NCBI GenBank assembly: GCA_945903645.1
Contig: CAMDOM010000014.1
Coordinates: 1 to 64,000 of the forward strand
Origin: Chryseobacterium gleum
Lineage (GTDB): Bacteria > Bacteroidota > Bacteroidia > UBA10329
Reading direction: 5' to 3'
Length of the DNA: 64,000 nucleotides
Shown one piece after another: positions 47,516 through 57,412 of this stretch. Every line of letters starts with the position of its first letter. The stretch's first letter is position 1. The translations under genes were made by a program, and so were the position numbers. The notes under the pieces are model-generated. The model searched no databases and was not told where the DNA came from. It saw nothing but the letters and a program-made list of their open reading frames with translations.

Positions 47516-50254
47516 ATGGATAATTACTCCTTCCTTTCTAACATGGATGTTTCGGCTGCCGAGCATCTTTATCAGCAATTTCTTCAAGACTCAAATTCTG
47601 TAAGTGCCGACTGGCAGCAGTTTTTCGCAGGGTTCGAATTTGCCCGAACTAGCTATGACCTTGACAATGTGCATGGTATTCCGGCCAATTTTCAGAAGGA
47701 GTTTGACGTTATCAACCTGATTAATGCATACCGCAAGGTGGGGCACCTATTTACCAAGACGAACCCTGTTCGTGAACGCAGGCAGTACTTACCCACGCTG
47801 GACATAGAAAATTTCAACCTCACCAAGGCCGACCTAAGCACGGTGTTCCATGCGGGCAGTCTCATCGGCATTGGCCCAGCATCGCTCGAGCAAATTGTTT
47901 CCCACCTCACGGATACTTACTGCCACAGCATTGGAGTGGAGTACATGTACATCCGCAGGCCCGATGTGATTGAGTGGTTCCAAAAGAAACTCGAGTCCAA
48001 GCGCAATCAGCCCGATTTTTCCATTGATGAGAAGAAGAACATTCTCAGAAAACTAAATCAGGCGGTAGTGTTCGAGCAATTTCTAGATAAAAAATTCCCT
48101 GGTCAGAAACGTTTTTCCGTAGAAGGTGCAGAGGCGCTAATTCCTGCATTAGACGTGGCCGTGGAGGTCGGTTCCGATCTAGGTATCGAGGAGTTTGTGA
48201 TGGGCATGGCCCACCGTGGTCGCCTCAATGTGCTGGCCAACATTTTCAATAAGACCTACAAGGACATCTTCACCGAATTTGCTGGCAAGGACTATGAGGA
48301 TCAGGATTTGGAAGGCGATGTGAAATACCATATGGGTTTCACCAGTTTTGCCAAATGCGACAACGGCAAGGAAGTGAAAATGAACCTTTGCCCCAACCCA
48401 TCGCACCTCGAAACGGTTGACCCAGTGGCCGAGGGCATTGCTCGTGCCAAGATAGACCGCAAGTTCAATGGCGATAATTCCAAGCTCTGCACTGTGCTGA
48501 TTCATGGCGATGCGGCCATTGCGGGTCAGGGGGTGGTGTATGAAGTGATCCAGATGGCCAAGTTGGACGGTTATGGCACAGGCGGCACCGTTCACATTGT
48601 GGTCAACAATCAGGTTGGTTTCACCACCAACTACACCGATGCCCGCAGCAGTATTTACTGCACAGATGTGGCGAAGACCACGCTTTCGCCCGTGTTCCAT
48701 GTGAATGGTGATGATGTGGAAGCAGTGGCCTATACCATGAAAATGGCCATGGAATTCCGTCAGACGTTCAAAGGCGATGTGTTTGTCGATTTATTATGCT
48801 ACCGAAAATACGGTCACAACGAAGGCGATGAGCCTAAGTTCACACAGCCCATTTTGTACAATATAATAGCTAAACATCCCAACCCGTTGGAGATTTATCG
48901 CAAGGAGTTGATGAGCCAAGGCGTTGTGGAGAACAAGTTGGTGGAGGAAATGGAAGAGCAGTTTAAGAAAGCACTGCAAGCTCGCCTAGATGAGTCGAAA
49001 CAGGTGGAGAAAGCCAAGATTACTCAGTTTTTGGAAGATTCGTGGCAAGGTTTCCGCTTTGCCAAACCAGAAGATTTTGATCAGAGCATCGAGACTGGTG
49101 TGAGCGAAAAGGCCCTCAAAGACATGGCCGACAAGCTTACAACCATTCCGGACGGATGGAAGTTCTTCCGCAAAATGGAGAAGATTCTTCAGGATAGGCG
49201 CGACATGGTGTTCAAGTCCGACCAACTGGACTGGGGAATGGCCGAGCATTTGGCCTACGCTTCCCTGCTGTTGGAAGGCCATCCTATCCGCCTAAGCGGG
49301 CAGGACTGCGAACGCGGCACCTTCAGCCACCGCCATTCGGTGCTCAAAGTGGAAGATAGCGAGAAGGAATACGTTCCGCTCAACGACTTGAAAGAAGGAC
49401 AGGTGCAGTTCAACGTTTTCAACTCCCTGTTGTCGGAATATGCGGTGATGGGCTTTGACTATGGCTATGCGTTCAGCAGTCCGAACACCCTGACCATGTG
49501 GGAAGCGCAGTTTGGAGATTTCGTGAACGGTGCACAGATTATCATCGACCAGTTCCTATGCTCGGCAGAAGAGAAATGGAAGGGTATGAACGGCCTCGTG
49601 TTGCTTTTGCCACACGGATATGAAGGTCAAGGCGCAGAGCATAGCAGTGGACGCATGGAGCGTTTCCTCAACCTGTATGCGAGCTACAACATGCAAATTG
49701 TGAACTGCACCACGCCCGCAAACTTCTTCCACCTCATGCGTAGACAGATGAAGCGTGACTTTCGCAAGCCGCTCATCGTCTTCACCCCAAAGAGCCTATT
49801 GCGCCATCCAAAATGCGTCAGTTCGTTGAAAGATTTGGCCAAAGGCCGTTTCCAAGAGGTGATTGATGATGCATCGGTCAATGCCAAAAACGTAGAAAAA
49901 GTGGTGCTGTGTCAAGGCAAGATTTACTACGAACTTCTAGAAGAAAAGGAGCGCATCGGTGATACTAGCGTAGCCTTGTTGCGCCTTGAGCAGATAGAAC
50001 CACTGCCACGCAAGCAGCTCAAAGCCCTAATCGACAAATACAGCAGCGTGAAGCGTTGGACATGGGTGCAAGAAGAGCCTGAGAATATGGGCGCTTGGAG
50101 CCACCTGCTGCGCGTTTGGCGCGATGTGCAGTTGGATGTTATCTGCCGGCCACCGAGCGGCACCCCTGCCACAGGTTCGGGCGTGCGTCACAGAGCAGTG
50201 CAGGCGAAATTGATTGCTAAGGTGTTTGAAAAAACAAGTGAAACTGTTGGTTAG
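47516..50254 (+). CDS. sucA: 2-oxoglutarate dehydrogenase E1 component
   Basis: KRFSVEGAEALIPALD...MAHRGRLNVLANI...LIHGDAAIAGQGVVYE...LPHGYEGQGAEHSSGRMERFL. Confidence 0.97.
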   Translation: MDNYSFLSNMDVSAAEHLYQQFLQDSNSVSADWQQFFAGFEFARTSYDLDNVHGIPANFQKEFDVINLINAYRKVGHLFTKTNPVRERRQYLPTLDIENFNLTKADLSTVFHAGSLIGIGPASLEQIVSHLTDTYCHSIGVEYMYIRRPDVIEWFQKKLESKRNQPDFSIDEKKNILRKLNQAVVFEQFLDKKFPGQKRFSVEGAEALIPALDVAVEVGSDLGIEEFVMGMAHRGRLNVLANIFNKTYKDIFTEFAGKDYEDQDLEGDVKYHMGFTSFAKCDNGKEVKMNLCPNPSHLETVDPVAEGIARAKIDRKFNGDNSKLCTVLIHGDAAIAGQGVVYEVIQMAKLDGYGTGGTVHIVVNNQVGFTTNYTDARSSIYCTDVAKTTLSPVFHVNGDDVEAVAYTMKMAMEFRQTFKGDVFVDLLCYRKYGHNEGDEPKFTQPILYNIIAKHPNPLEIYRKELMSQGVVENKLVEEMEEQFKKALQARLDESKQVEKAKITQFLEDSWQGFRFAKPEDFDQSIETGVSEKALKDMADKLTTIPDGWKFFRKMEKILQDRRDMVFKSDQLDWGMAEHLAYASLLLEGHPIRLSGQDCERGTFSHRHSVLKVEDSEKEYVPLNDLKEGQVQFNVFNSLLSEYAVMGFDYGYAFSSPNTLTMWEAQFGDFVNGAQIIIDQFLCSAEEKWKGMNGLVLLLPHGYEGQGAEHSSGRMERFLNLYASYNMQIVNCTTPANFFHLMRRQMKRDFRKPLIVFTPKSLLRHPKCVSSLKDLAKGRFQEVIDDASVNAKNVEKVVLCQGKIYYELLEEKERIGDTSVALLRLEQIEPLPRKQLKALIDKYSSVKRWTWVQEEPENMGAWSHLLRVWRDVQLDVICRPPSGTPATGSGVRHRAVQAKLIAKVFEKTSETVG

Positions 50255-50293
50255 TAGTTATTCAGATAAAGTTCCCTACTCATTAAATAAAAG

Positions 50294-51547
50294 ATGTTCG
50301 AAGTAAAAGTCCCAAGCCCAGGAGAGTCCATTACCGAAGTAGAAATCGCCTCATGGCTCGTTGCCGATGGCGACTATGTGCAACAAGATGCCGAACTCTG
50401 CGAAATAGACTCTGACAAGGCTACGCTAACCGTGAATGCCGATAAGGCTGGTGTTGTTCATCTGAAAGCCAAAGAAGGCGATGCTGTGACTGTTGGGTCG
50501 GTTATCTGCACTATAGACACAAGTGCCGCAGCTCCAGCAGGAACATCTGCTCCAAAGAGTGAGGCTCCAAAAATGGATGTTGCTCCAGCGAAGGCTTCTA
50601 CCCCAGCACCCGTTGCCGAAGCTCCAAAAAAGCAGGATGCAGGATATGCTGCTGGAACTCCATCCCCAGCCGCTAAGAAGCTGATGGCAGAAGGTGGCCT
50701 TGCTGCCAATCAAATAAAAGCATCAGGCAAGGACGGCCGCGTAACCAAAGGCGATGTTCTTGCTGCCATGTCTTCTGGTTTTGCCATGGGCGATGCTCGA
50801 AATAGTTGGGCTGGTGGTCGCGAAAAACATGCAGAGAAAATGAGCATGTTGAGGCGCAAAATAGCTGAGCGTCTAGTGTCTGTGAAGAACGACACTGCCA
50901 TGCTCACCACCTTCAACGAAGTGAACATGAAGCCAATCATGGACCTGCGCACCAAATACAAGCAGAAGTTTGCCGACAAGCACGGCATAAACATCGGTTT
51001 TATGAGCTTCTTTACCAAAGCTGTGACCGAAGCGTTATATCACTATCCTGCCGTGAACGCCATGATTGATGGACAGGACATCGTTTTCCACGATTATTGC
51101 GACATAGGCGTGGCGGTAAGCGGCCCAAAAGGTCTGATGGTACCCGTGTTGCGCAATGCCGAACAGATGAGCTTGGCACAGATTGAGGCTGGCATCAAAG
51201 AACTCGCATTGAAAGTGCGTGACGGTAAGATTTCTGTTGAGGACATGGCTGGAGGCACATTCACCATCACCAATGGAGGTGTGTTTGGTTCCATGATGAG
51301 CACTCCTATAATCAATCCGCCTCAAAGCGCCATCCTCGGGATGCACAACATTGTGGAGCGTGCTGTAGTGGAAAACGGCCAGATAGTGGCCCGCCCAATG
51401 ATGTATCTTGCTTTGAGCTACGACCACCGCATTATTGATGGGAAAGAGTCGGTTAGTTTCCTTGTGAAAGTGAAAGAGATGTTGGAGAACCCATCCACCA
51501 TGCTTTTTGGAGGAAAAACTACCGAAGAAGTTTTATTGGGCCTGTAA
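50294..51547 (+). CDS. sucB: Dihydrolipoyllysine succinyltransferase (2-oxoglutarate dehydrogenase E2)
   Basis: Lipoyl domain [27 protein letters not shown], catalytic [25 protein letters not shown]. Confidence 0.96.
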   Translation: MFEVKVPSPGESITEVEIASWLVADGDYVQQDAELCEIDSDKATLTVNADKAGVVHLKAKEGDAVTVGSVICTIDTSAAAPAGTSAPKSEAPKMDVAPAKASTPAPVAEAPKKQDAGYAAGTPSPAAKKLMAEGGLAANQIKASGKDGRVTKGDVLAAMSSGFAMGDARNSWAGGREKHAEKMSMLRRKIAERLVSVKNDTAMLTTFNEVNMKPIMDLRTKYKQKFADKHGINIGFMSFFTKAVTEALYHYPAVNAMIDGQDIVFHDYCDIGVAVSGPKGLMVPVLRNAEQMSLAQIEAGIKELALKVRDGKISVEDMAGGTFTITNGGVFGSMMSTPIINPPQSAILGMHNIVERAVVENGQIVARPMMYLALSYDHRIIDGKESVSFLVKVKEMLENPSTMLFGGKTTEEVLLGL

Positions 51548-51570
51548 ACGTATCGCTGTCAATTCTCATT

Positions 51571-51613
51571 ATGTCACCCTGAGTAGCCCATTTTCGGGGC
51601 GTATCGAAGGGTC
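51571..51613. repeat. Degenerate intergenic repeat of the GTCACCCTGAG...TCGAAGGGTC type
   Basis: ATGTCACCCTGAGTAGCCCATTTTCGGGGCGTATCGAAGGGTC between sucB and the next gene. Confidence 0.5.
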
Positions 51614-51641
51614 TTCATCACCTCAAATCTTCATCACCTCA
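51612..51641. repeat. Short tandem duplication TCTTCATCACCTCAAATCTTCATCACCTCA
   Basis: Two TCTTCATCACCTCA units separated by about 2 nt. Confidence 0.5.
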
Positions 51642-51653
51642 TTACCTAAAACA

Positions 51654-52433
51654 ATGTCCTACGAAAACATCTTAACATCCCTCAACAATGGCATTCTTAC
51701 TATCACTATCAACCGTCCCGACAAGCTCAATGCGTTGAGCCAAGGCGTGCTTAGCGACTTGCGCGCTGCGGTGAAAGAGGTATATACCAACGAGACCATC
51801 AAGGCTGCGATCATCACGGGTTCTGGCGAAAAGGCGTTCGTAGCTGGGGCGGATATATCTGAGTTTCAGGGATTGAATGCAGAGAATGGACGAAAACTAG
51901 CCGCCAATGGACAGGAAATTTTCAACGCGATTGAGCATAGTCCAAAGCCATTTGTAGCTGCTGTGAATGGTTTTGCATTGGGTGGAGGTTGCGAATTGGC
52001 TATGGCATGTCATGTGCGCGTGGCATCTGAAAATGCACGTTTTGGACAGCCCGAAGTGAATCTAGGGCTTATTCCTGGTTATGGCGGCACGCAACGACTT
52101 ATTCAGCTTATTGGCAAGGGAAAAGCGTTTGAACTGCTGATGACGGCCGACATGGTGAAGGCTGATGAGGCGTTACGCCTTGGACTAGTTACCCATGTCG
52201 TTCCATCAGATACACTGATGGCGAAGGCTGAGGAAATTCTAGTTAAAATCATGGACAAGGCTCCTGTTGCCATTGCCAAGGTGATTGCCTGTGTGAATGC
52301 CTTTTATACCGATGGTATTGATGGCCTACAGTTTGAAGTGGACCGCTTTGGCGATTGCTGTGAAACCGAGGATTTTACTGAAGGAGCCAGTGCGTTTTTG
52401 CAAAAGCGCAAAGCCAATTTCAAAGGAAAGTAA
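51654..52433 (+). CDS. Enoyl-CoA hydratase/isomerase family protein
   Basis: ITINRPDKLNALSQGVLSDL...FVAGADISEFQGL...GFALGGGCELAMACHVRVASENARFGQPEVNLGLIPGYGGTQRL; start revised to MSYENILTSL. Confidence 0.95.
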   Translation: MSYENILTSLNNGILTITINRPDKLNALSQGVLSDLRAAVKEVYTNETIKAAIITGSGEKAFVAGADISEFQGLNAENGRKLAANGQEIFNAIEHSPKPFVAAVNGFALGGGCELAMACHVRVASENARFGQPEVNLGLIPGYGGTQRLIQLIGKGKAFELLMTADMVKADEALRLGLVTHVVPSDTLMAKAEEILVKIMDKAPVAIAKVIACVNAFYTDGIDGLQFEVDRFGDCCETEDFTEGASAFLQKRKANFKGK

Positions 52434-52465
52434 GCCCATCTGTTGGACTAATTGTGGAGGAGATT

Positions 52466-52609
52466 CTAGTTGGAAAAATAGACCCACAAATTCAGGAGGA
52501 TAAGGATAACGGCCAATACAATCATGATGCCATTCCTAACCCTTTCCCGATGCCGATGTTTGTGAAACTGATCCAATTCTCCTGTTTTCTCTTGCGCTAA
52601 ATTAGCCAA
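52466..52609 (-). CDS. Possible 47-aa single-TM protein (TTG start; not in the ORF track)
   Basis: (M)ANLAQEKTGELDQFHKHRHRERVRNGIMIVLAVILILLNLWVYFSN*: basic stretch followed by a clean TM segment. Confidence 0.4.
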   Translation of the reverse strand: MANLAQEKTGELDQFHKHRHRERVRNGIMIVLAVILILLNLWVYFSN

Positions 52610-52681
52610 TTAGAATATCGTTTGTGTAATGCTTTTATGGGATGCATTACTTAGGTTAAAAGTACTAATTTGCTATGAGCG

Positions 52682-53290
52682 TTACAATTTTTTGAACCCA
52701 AATCCATGTGATTTCATCGAGCGAATCGTCTCTTTGAGCGAATTTTGAAGATTAGGAAGCGCTTTTGCGCTGTCGTGCATCACGATTATACTGCCATTGC
52801 GAATGGAGTTGAGTACATTTTTAGTGCATTGCTCTCCAGTTATAGTGGTATCGAAATCTCCCGAAATCACATCCCAAAAAACGATAGTTGTTTGTGGCGA
52901 AAGTGCACCGTATTGACCCAAACCAAGCTTTCCATAGGGAGGACGAAACAGTCGCTGACCCAATAGCGGAATGGCCATTTTGAAATTTAGGAGATACGTT
53001 TTCTTTGAGGTGTTCCAGCCATTGAGATGTGCGTAACCATGGTTGCCAATGGCATGACCTTCTGCCACAATGCGGTCCATAAGCTCGGGATGTACTTCTG
53101 CATTTTTTCCAAGCAAGAAGAATGTGGCCGAAACCCCTTCTTCGCGCAATGTATCAAGCACAAAGGAAGTGGCTGCTGGGTTCGGACCATCATCAAAGGT
53201 GAGATAGACCGACTTTTCGCGAGTGTCCATCCGAAACAACGCCTTTGGAAAAAGCCAACGATAGAAGTAGGGAGGACGAATGAAATACAC
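52682..53290 (-). CDS. Polysaccharide deacetylase family protein
   Basis: VYLTFDDGPNPAATSFVLDTLREEGVSATFFLLGKNAE...GHAIGNHGYAHLNG...FRPPYGKLG...IIVMHDSAKA. Confidence 0.95.
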   Translation of the reverse strand: MYFIRPPYFYRWLFPKALFRMDTREKSVYLTFDDGPNPAATSFVLDTLREEGVSATFFLLGKNAEVHPELMDRIVAEGHAIGNHGYAHLNGWNTSKKTYLLNFKMAIPLLGQRLFRPPYGKLGLGQYGALSPQTTIVFWDVISGDFDTTITGEQCTKNVLNSIRNGSIIVMHDSAKALPNLQNSLKETIRSMKSHGFGFKKL

Positions 53291-53363
53291 GGAATGCTAT
53301 TTTGGGATTTTAACTCCTAAAATGCAAAGCTCCATTTCTTAGAATTGAATCTTAACCAAAGAC

Positions 53364-56300
53364 TCAATTCTTACTCATGGGAGAATCCAAGTACTTGCTC
53401 TCTAAATCTGCGAAGCGGGATTCAAGTTGCTCTAGCACATCGTCTTGCTTATACATTTTGGCAAGAATAAGGAGCTTTTGCATCACTGACATGGCAATTT
53501 CCGCTTCGTTACCCAAGCGTTTCACCTCATTGCGATCCAAACGTGCGTAGTAGTCAATCTCTTGTCCATACACATCGGCAAGTTTGAGCGCCACGGCATT
53601 GCCTTTTTCAAATTGGTCGAGTTTGTAATAAGCTTCTGCAATGCCCGTGGCAGAGAAGTTAAGCAAAATGCTTTCGTGAGGCATGGCTTCCATGCAGCGG
53701 TCCAATGTTTTTAGTGCTTCCGCTTTCTTTCCTTCAGCAATAAGCGCGTTGGCAAGGCGAGCATACATGCTGCGGTAGTTAAGGCTCATGCGCTCGGTTT
53801 CGGTGCCTTGATATACCTCTGACTTATCCATATTCCCCCACTTGAATTTATTCACCATGTTGTCGTACATCGCTACGGTGTTCACTTCACCCGTTTGTCC
53901 ATCGCGGCTCGTAGTTTCTATAGGCACAAGGCGATAGGCCAAGCCTTCTACATGGAAATAGCGCTCCAAACCAAGGTAGTTATCGCCACCCACAGTCACA
54001 GCAAAATAGATGGGACGTTTCCAGTTGTTTTGCGCCAACAGGTCGAGTACCATAAGGTGATTTCTAGTGATGGCATTGCCTTTAATGGTCCACGTCATTT
54101 CTTTCACAATGCGGTCGGCTTGATCCGGGCGAACTGTGCCTGTAGCTATTACCTGAGCACTGTCTATAGTTAGTTTCATATTTCCTGTGGGCAGATAATT
54201 GTAGTCACCCACTCGGGTTTGCAACTTGAACTGTTTATCTTCTCTCGCCACAAAATCCATCAAGTCTTTTAACTCCACATTGCCTGTAATTCCGCGATCA
54301 TATATTGGAATTTGCAAGCGGTTTTCGCCACGCAATTGCTCTTCGTTGAAGGTGAATGGAAGCGGGTCCGCATCGTACGCTTTTTTGCGCAGCTGATCGA
54401 TGTACCATGTCGTGTTGAACAGACTTAAGTTAACCACCCTAACGTCCGTACGCACACCCTCCACCTCTTGGGCATACCACAATGGGAAGGTATCGTTATC
54501 GCCATTGGTAAATAGAATGGCATTGGGAGCGCAGGTTTCGAGGTAATTCACTGCGATATCGCGAGCAGCATAGCGGTTGCTTCGGTCGTGGTCGTTCCAA
54601 CCATCTTTCGCCATTAAATAGGGTCCGCTAAGGCAAAGCACCGTTCCAAGTGAGGCAGCTACTACTCTGGGAATGTTTTTGCGTTGCAGAAAATCATAAA
54701 TGGCAAGCACCGAAAAGCCTATCCAAAAGGCAAAGGCGTAGAACGAACCCGTGTAGGCATAGTCACGTTCGCGCGGCTGATAGGGATACTGATTGAGGTA
54801 AAGCACAATGGCCAATCCTGTCATAAAGAACATGAGAAACACCAACCAAGTGCTTTGCTTATCTCGATAATACTGGAAAAACAACCCAATAAGACCCAAG
54901 AAAAGTGGAATCATATAGAACCGATTGTAGGCTTTATTGTGGGTCATAGCCACTGGAAGATTGTCTTGCGGACCCAAGCGCCACTCGTCAAATAGCGCAA
55001 TGCCGCTCACCCAGTTACCGCGGTTTATTTCGCGGTGGCCTTGCACATCATTTTGCCTCCCTGCAAAGTTCCACATGAAATAGCGCATGTACATGTGACC
55101 AATTTGGTACTTGAACAAGAAGGCCATATTTTGCCCAAAGGTTGGCTTCACATCTCCACCCTTTGCTCCAGTAATGCTTTTGTATTCTTCGATGTGATGC
55201 GGCTGATTGCTATACATGCGAGGCAAAAACCCGCTCATTTTTGGGTCGTAAATCGGAATTTGTTTACGACCTGATACTTTATACGAATCAGCCGCTTGGT
55301 AGTATTGCTCGTCTCCCTCTTCTCGGTCTATATATTCTGCATTGAAATAATGCCCGAAGAACAACGGACGATCACCATACTGCTCGCGGTTGAGGTACGA
55401 CTGCAATGCAAATACGTTATTCGGAGCGCTTTCATTCATTGGCGGAGCAGCTATAGACCGCACAACCGTTACCGTGTAGGCCGAATAGCCAATCAAAATC
55501 ATAATTACACTTAGAATGGCTGTGTTTGCCAACGCCAAGTTTTTTTTGTGGGTGTAGCGCAAGCCAGCAACAAAACCAGCTACCAATAATAGGCCAGCAG
55601 CAGTAACTCCGCTATTGAAAGGCATTCCGAACCCATTTACAAACATCAATTCGGCATTGCTAGCCAAAGTAACCACACCGGGAATGATTCCATATTGCAC
55701 CACACCAAGAATAACCACACCCACAATGCCTGCAATTATAAACCCAGCTCTAGTGGGCGTGTAGCGTTTGAAATAGTACACAAACGTGATGGCCGGAATG
55801 GCCAACAAGTTGAGCAAATGGACGCCAATGCTCATTCCAAAAAGAAGACCAAGTAGCACAAGATAGCGGTCGCCATGCGGTTCATCGGCCACGCTTTCCC
55901 ATTTCAGAATAACCCAAAATACCATGGCGGTGAACATGGACGAAAGGGCATACACCTCGCCCTCCACAGCCGAAAACCAAAACGAATCGCTGAATGTGTA
56001 GGCCAATGCGCCTACCAAACCACTGCCCATTACGGCCAATATCTTGCCCAAATCAGCATTGGGATCGTCTTGACCAATCACCAATTTCTTTCCAAAATGG
56101 GTAATGCTCCAAAACAAAAACAAGATGGTGAACGCGCTGGCAAGGGCACTCATAATGTTAATCCACTTGGCCACTTGGGTCACATCATCGCCAGCGAAAA
56201 GCGCGAAAAACCTAGCAAGAAGTTGAAACATAGGCGCTCCAGGTTCGTGGCCAACCATCATTTTATACGATGCCGATATGTATTCGCCACAATCCCACCA

Positions 56301-56432
56301 GCTAGCTGTGGGCTCTGTAGTAGAGATGTAAACAAACGAAGCGATGGCAAACACAAGCCATCCCGTTACATTATTGATTATTGCATACTTCTTCATTCGC
56401 GGTTTTTCCTTTAAGCGGACGAAATTAGACAA
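53364..56432 (-). CDS. DUF2723 membrane protein
   Basis: 1022 aa; TTEPTASWWDCGEYISASYKMMVGHEPGAPMFQLLARFF, NQYPYQPRERDYAYTGSFYAFAFWIG, C-terminal TPR-like region. Confidence 0.92.
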   Translation of the reverse strand: MSNFVRLKEKPRMKKYAIINNVTGWLVFAIASFVYISTTEPTASWWDCGEYISASYKMMVGHEPGAPMFQLLARFFALFAGDDVTQVAKWINIMSALASAFTILFLFWSITHFGKKLVIGQDDPNADLGKILAVMGSGLVGALAYTFSDSFWFSAVEGEVYALSSMFTAMVFWVILKWESVADEPHGDRYLVLLGLLFGMSIGVHLLNLLAIPAITFVYYFKRYTPTRAGFIIAGIVGVVILGVVQYGIIPGVVTLASNAELMFVNGFGMPFNSGVTAAGLLLVAGFVAGLRYTHKKNLALANTAILSVIMILIGYSAYTVTVVRSIAAPPMNESAPNNVFALQSYLNREQYGDRPLFFGHYFNAEYIDREEGDEQYYQAADSYKVSGRKQIPIYDPKMSGFLPRMYSNQPHHIEEYKSITGAKGGDVKPTFGQNMAFLFKYQIGHMYMRYFMWNFAGRQNDVQGHREINRGNWVSGIALFDEWRLGPQDNLPVAMTHNKAYNRFYMIPLFLGLIGLFFQYYRDKQSTWLVFLMFFMTGLAIVLYLNQYPYQPRERDYAYTGSFYAFAFWIGFSVLAIYDFLQRKNIPRVVAASLGTVLCLSGPYLMAKDGWNDHDRSNRYAARDIAVNYLETCAPNAILFTNGDNDTFPLWYAQEVEGVRTDVRVVNLSLFNTTWYIDQLRKKAYDADPLPFTFNEEQLRGENRLQIPIYDRGITGNVELKDLMDFVAREDKQFKLQTRVGDYNYLPTGNMKLTIDSAQVIATGTVRPDQADRIVKEMTWTIKGNAITRNHLMVLDLLAQNNWKRPIYFAVTVGGDNYLGLERYFHVEGLAYRLVPIETTSRDGQTGEVNTVAMYDNMVNKFKWGNMDKSEVYQGTETERMSLNYRSMYARLANALIAEGKKAEALKTLDRCMEAMPHESILLNFSATGIAEAYYKLDQFEKGNAVALKLADVYGQEIDYYARLDRNEVKRLGNEAEIAMSVMQKLLILAKMYKQDDVLEQLESRFADLESKYLDSPMSKN

Positions 56433-56670
56433 ATTCAGCCCGAAGGCTAATCTCCAATTTCAGGGTTCTGATTCTTTAACAAAATGGGGAAAATGCTAAT
56501 GGGGAATAAGTGAATATGCCAATGAGCGAATGAGGTAATAAGTGGATGTCCAAATGGTTTTTTGAATCACACGACATTCCGGCTGCCTATTGCTCTTGGC
56601 TTTATTTAACACAATGCCATAGCCAAGAACGCTATTGCTGTTGGGGTTCGTTCTATTTTCGTCCCCTGCA

Positions 56671-57369
56671 ATGATTGAACTAAACGGCATACGAAAAACC
56701 TACACCATTGGCGCCAATCGCATGGATGTGCTCAAAGGCATTGACCTCCGAATACAGGAAGGCGAATTGGTATCCATCATGGGCTCTAGCGGCACGGGCA
56801 AATCTACCTTGCTAAACATTTTGGGCATTTTGGATGGTTACGATTCGGGCACCTATAGCTTGGATGGCACCTTGATAAAAGACTTGAGCGAAACCCGAGC
56901 TGCGCAGTATCGCAATAAGTTTTTGGGTTTTGTATTTCAAAGTTTCAACCTTATCAATTTCAAAACAGCGGTAGAAAACGTGGCCTTGCCCTTGTATTAC
57001 CAAGGCGTGAGCCGCAGCAAGCGAAACAAAATTGCCATGGAATACTTGGAGCGCGTGGGGCTAAAAGAATGGGCCGAACATCGCCCTAGCGAAATGTCGG
57101 GCGGACAAAAGCAACGCGTAGCCATTGCACGAGCCTTGGTAACGCAACCAAAAGTGATATTGGCTGATGAGCCCACAGGAGCATTGGATACCACCACGTC
57201 CAACGAGGTAATGCAAATGCTAAAAGAGGTGAACTCCCAAGGCATGACGGTGGTTATCGTAACCCACGAGCACGACATAGCCGCCCAAACTCAGCGCATT
57301 ATTCGCATGAAAGATGGACTCATAGAGAATGACGAATTACGAATCAGGAATTACGAGTTAGGGCAATAA
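56671..57369 (+). CDS. MacB-like ABC transporter ATP-binding protein
   Basis: GSSGTGKSTLLNILG...MSGGQKQRVAIARALVTQPKVILADEPTGALD; start revised to MIELNGIRKTY. Confidence 0.95.
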   Translation: MIELNGIRKTYTIGANRMDVLKGIDLRIQEGELVSIMGSSGTGKSTLLNILGILDGYDSGTYSLDGTLIKDLSETRAAQYRNKFLGFVFQSFNLINFKTAVENVALPLYYQGVSRSKRNKIAMEYLERVGLKEWAEHRPSEMSGGQKQRVAIARALVTQPKVILADEPTGALDTTTSNEVMQMLKEVNSQGMTVVIVTHEHDIAAQTQRIIRMKDGLIENDELRIRNYELGQ

Positions 57370-57408
57370 CCTGGAAACTCATTCGTAATTCAACATTAAT
57401 AATTGACA
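57331..57408. repeat. Intergenic AT-rich repeat (GAATTACGAATC.../...CATTCGTAATTC...) read into the ATPase C-terminus
   Basis: GACGAATTACGAATCAGGAATTACGAGTTAGGG and inverted CATTCGTAATTC; encodes the tail NDELRIRNYELGQ. Confidence 0.55.
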
Positions 57409-57412
57409 CAAG

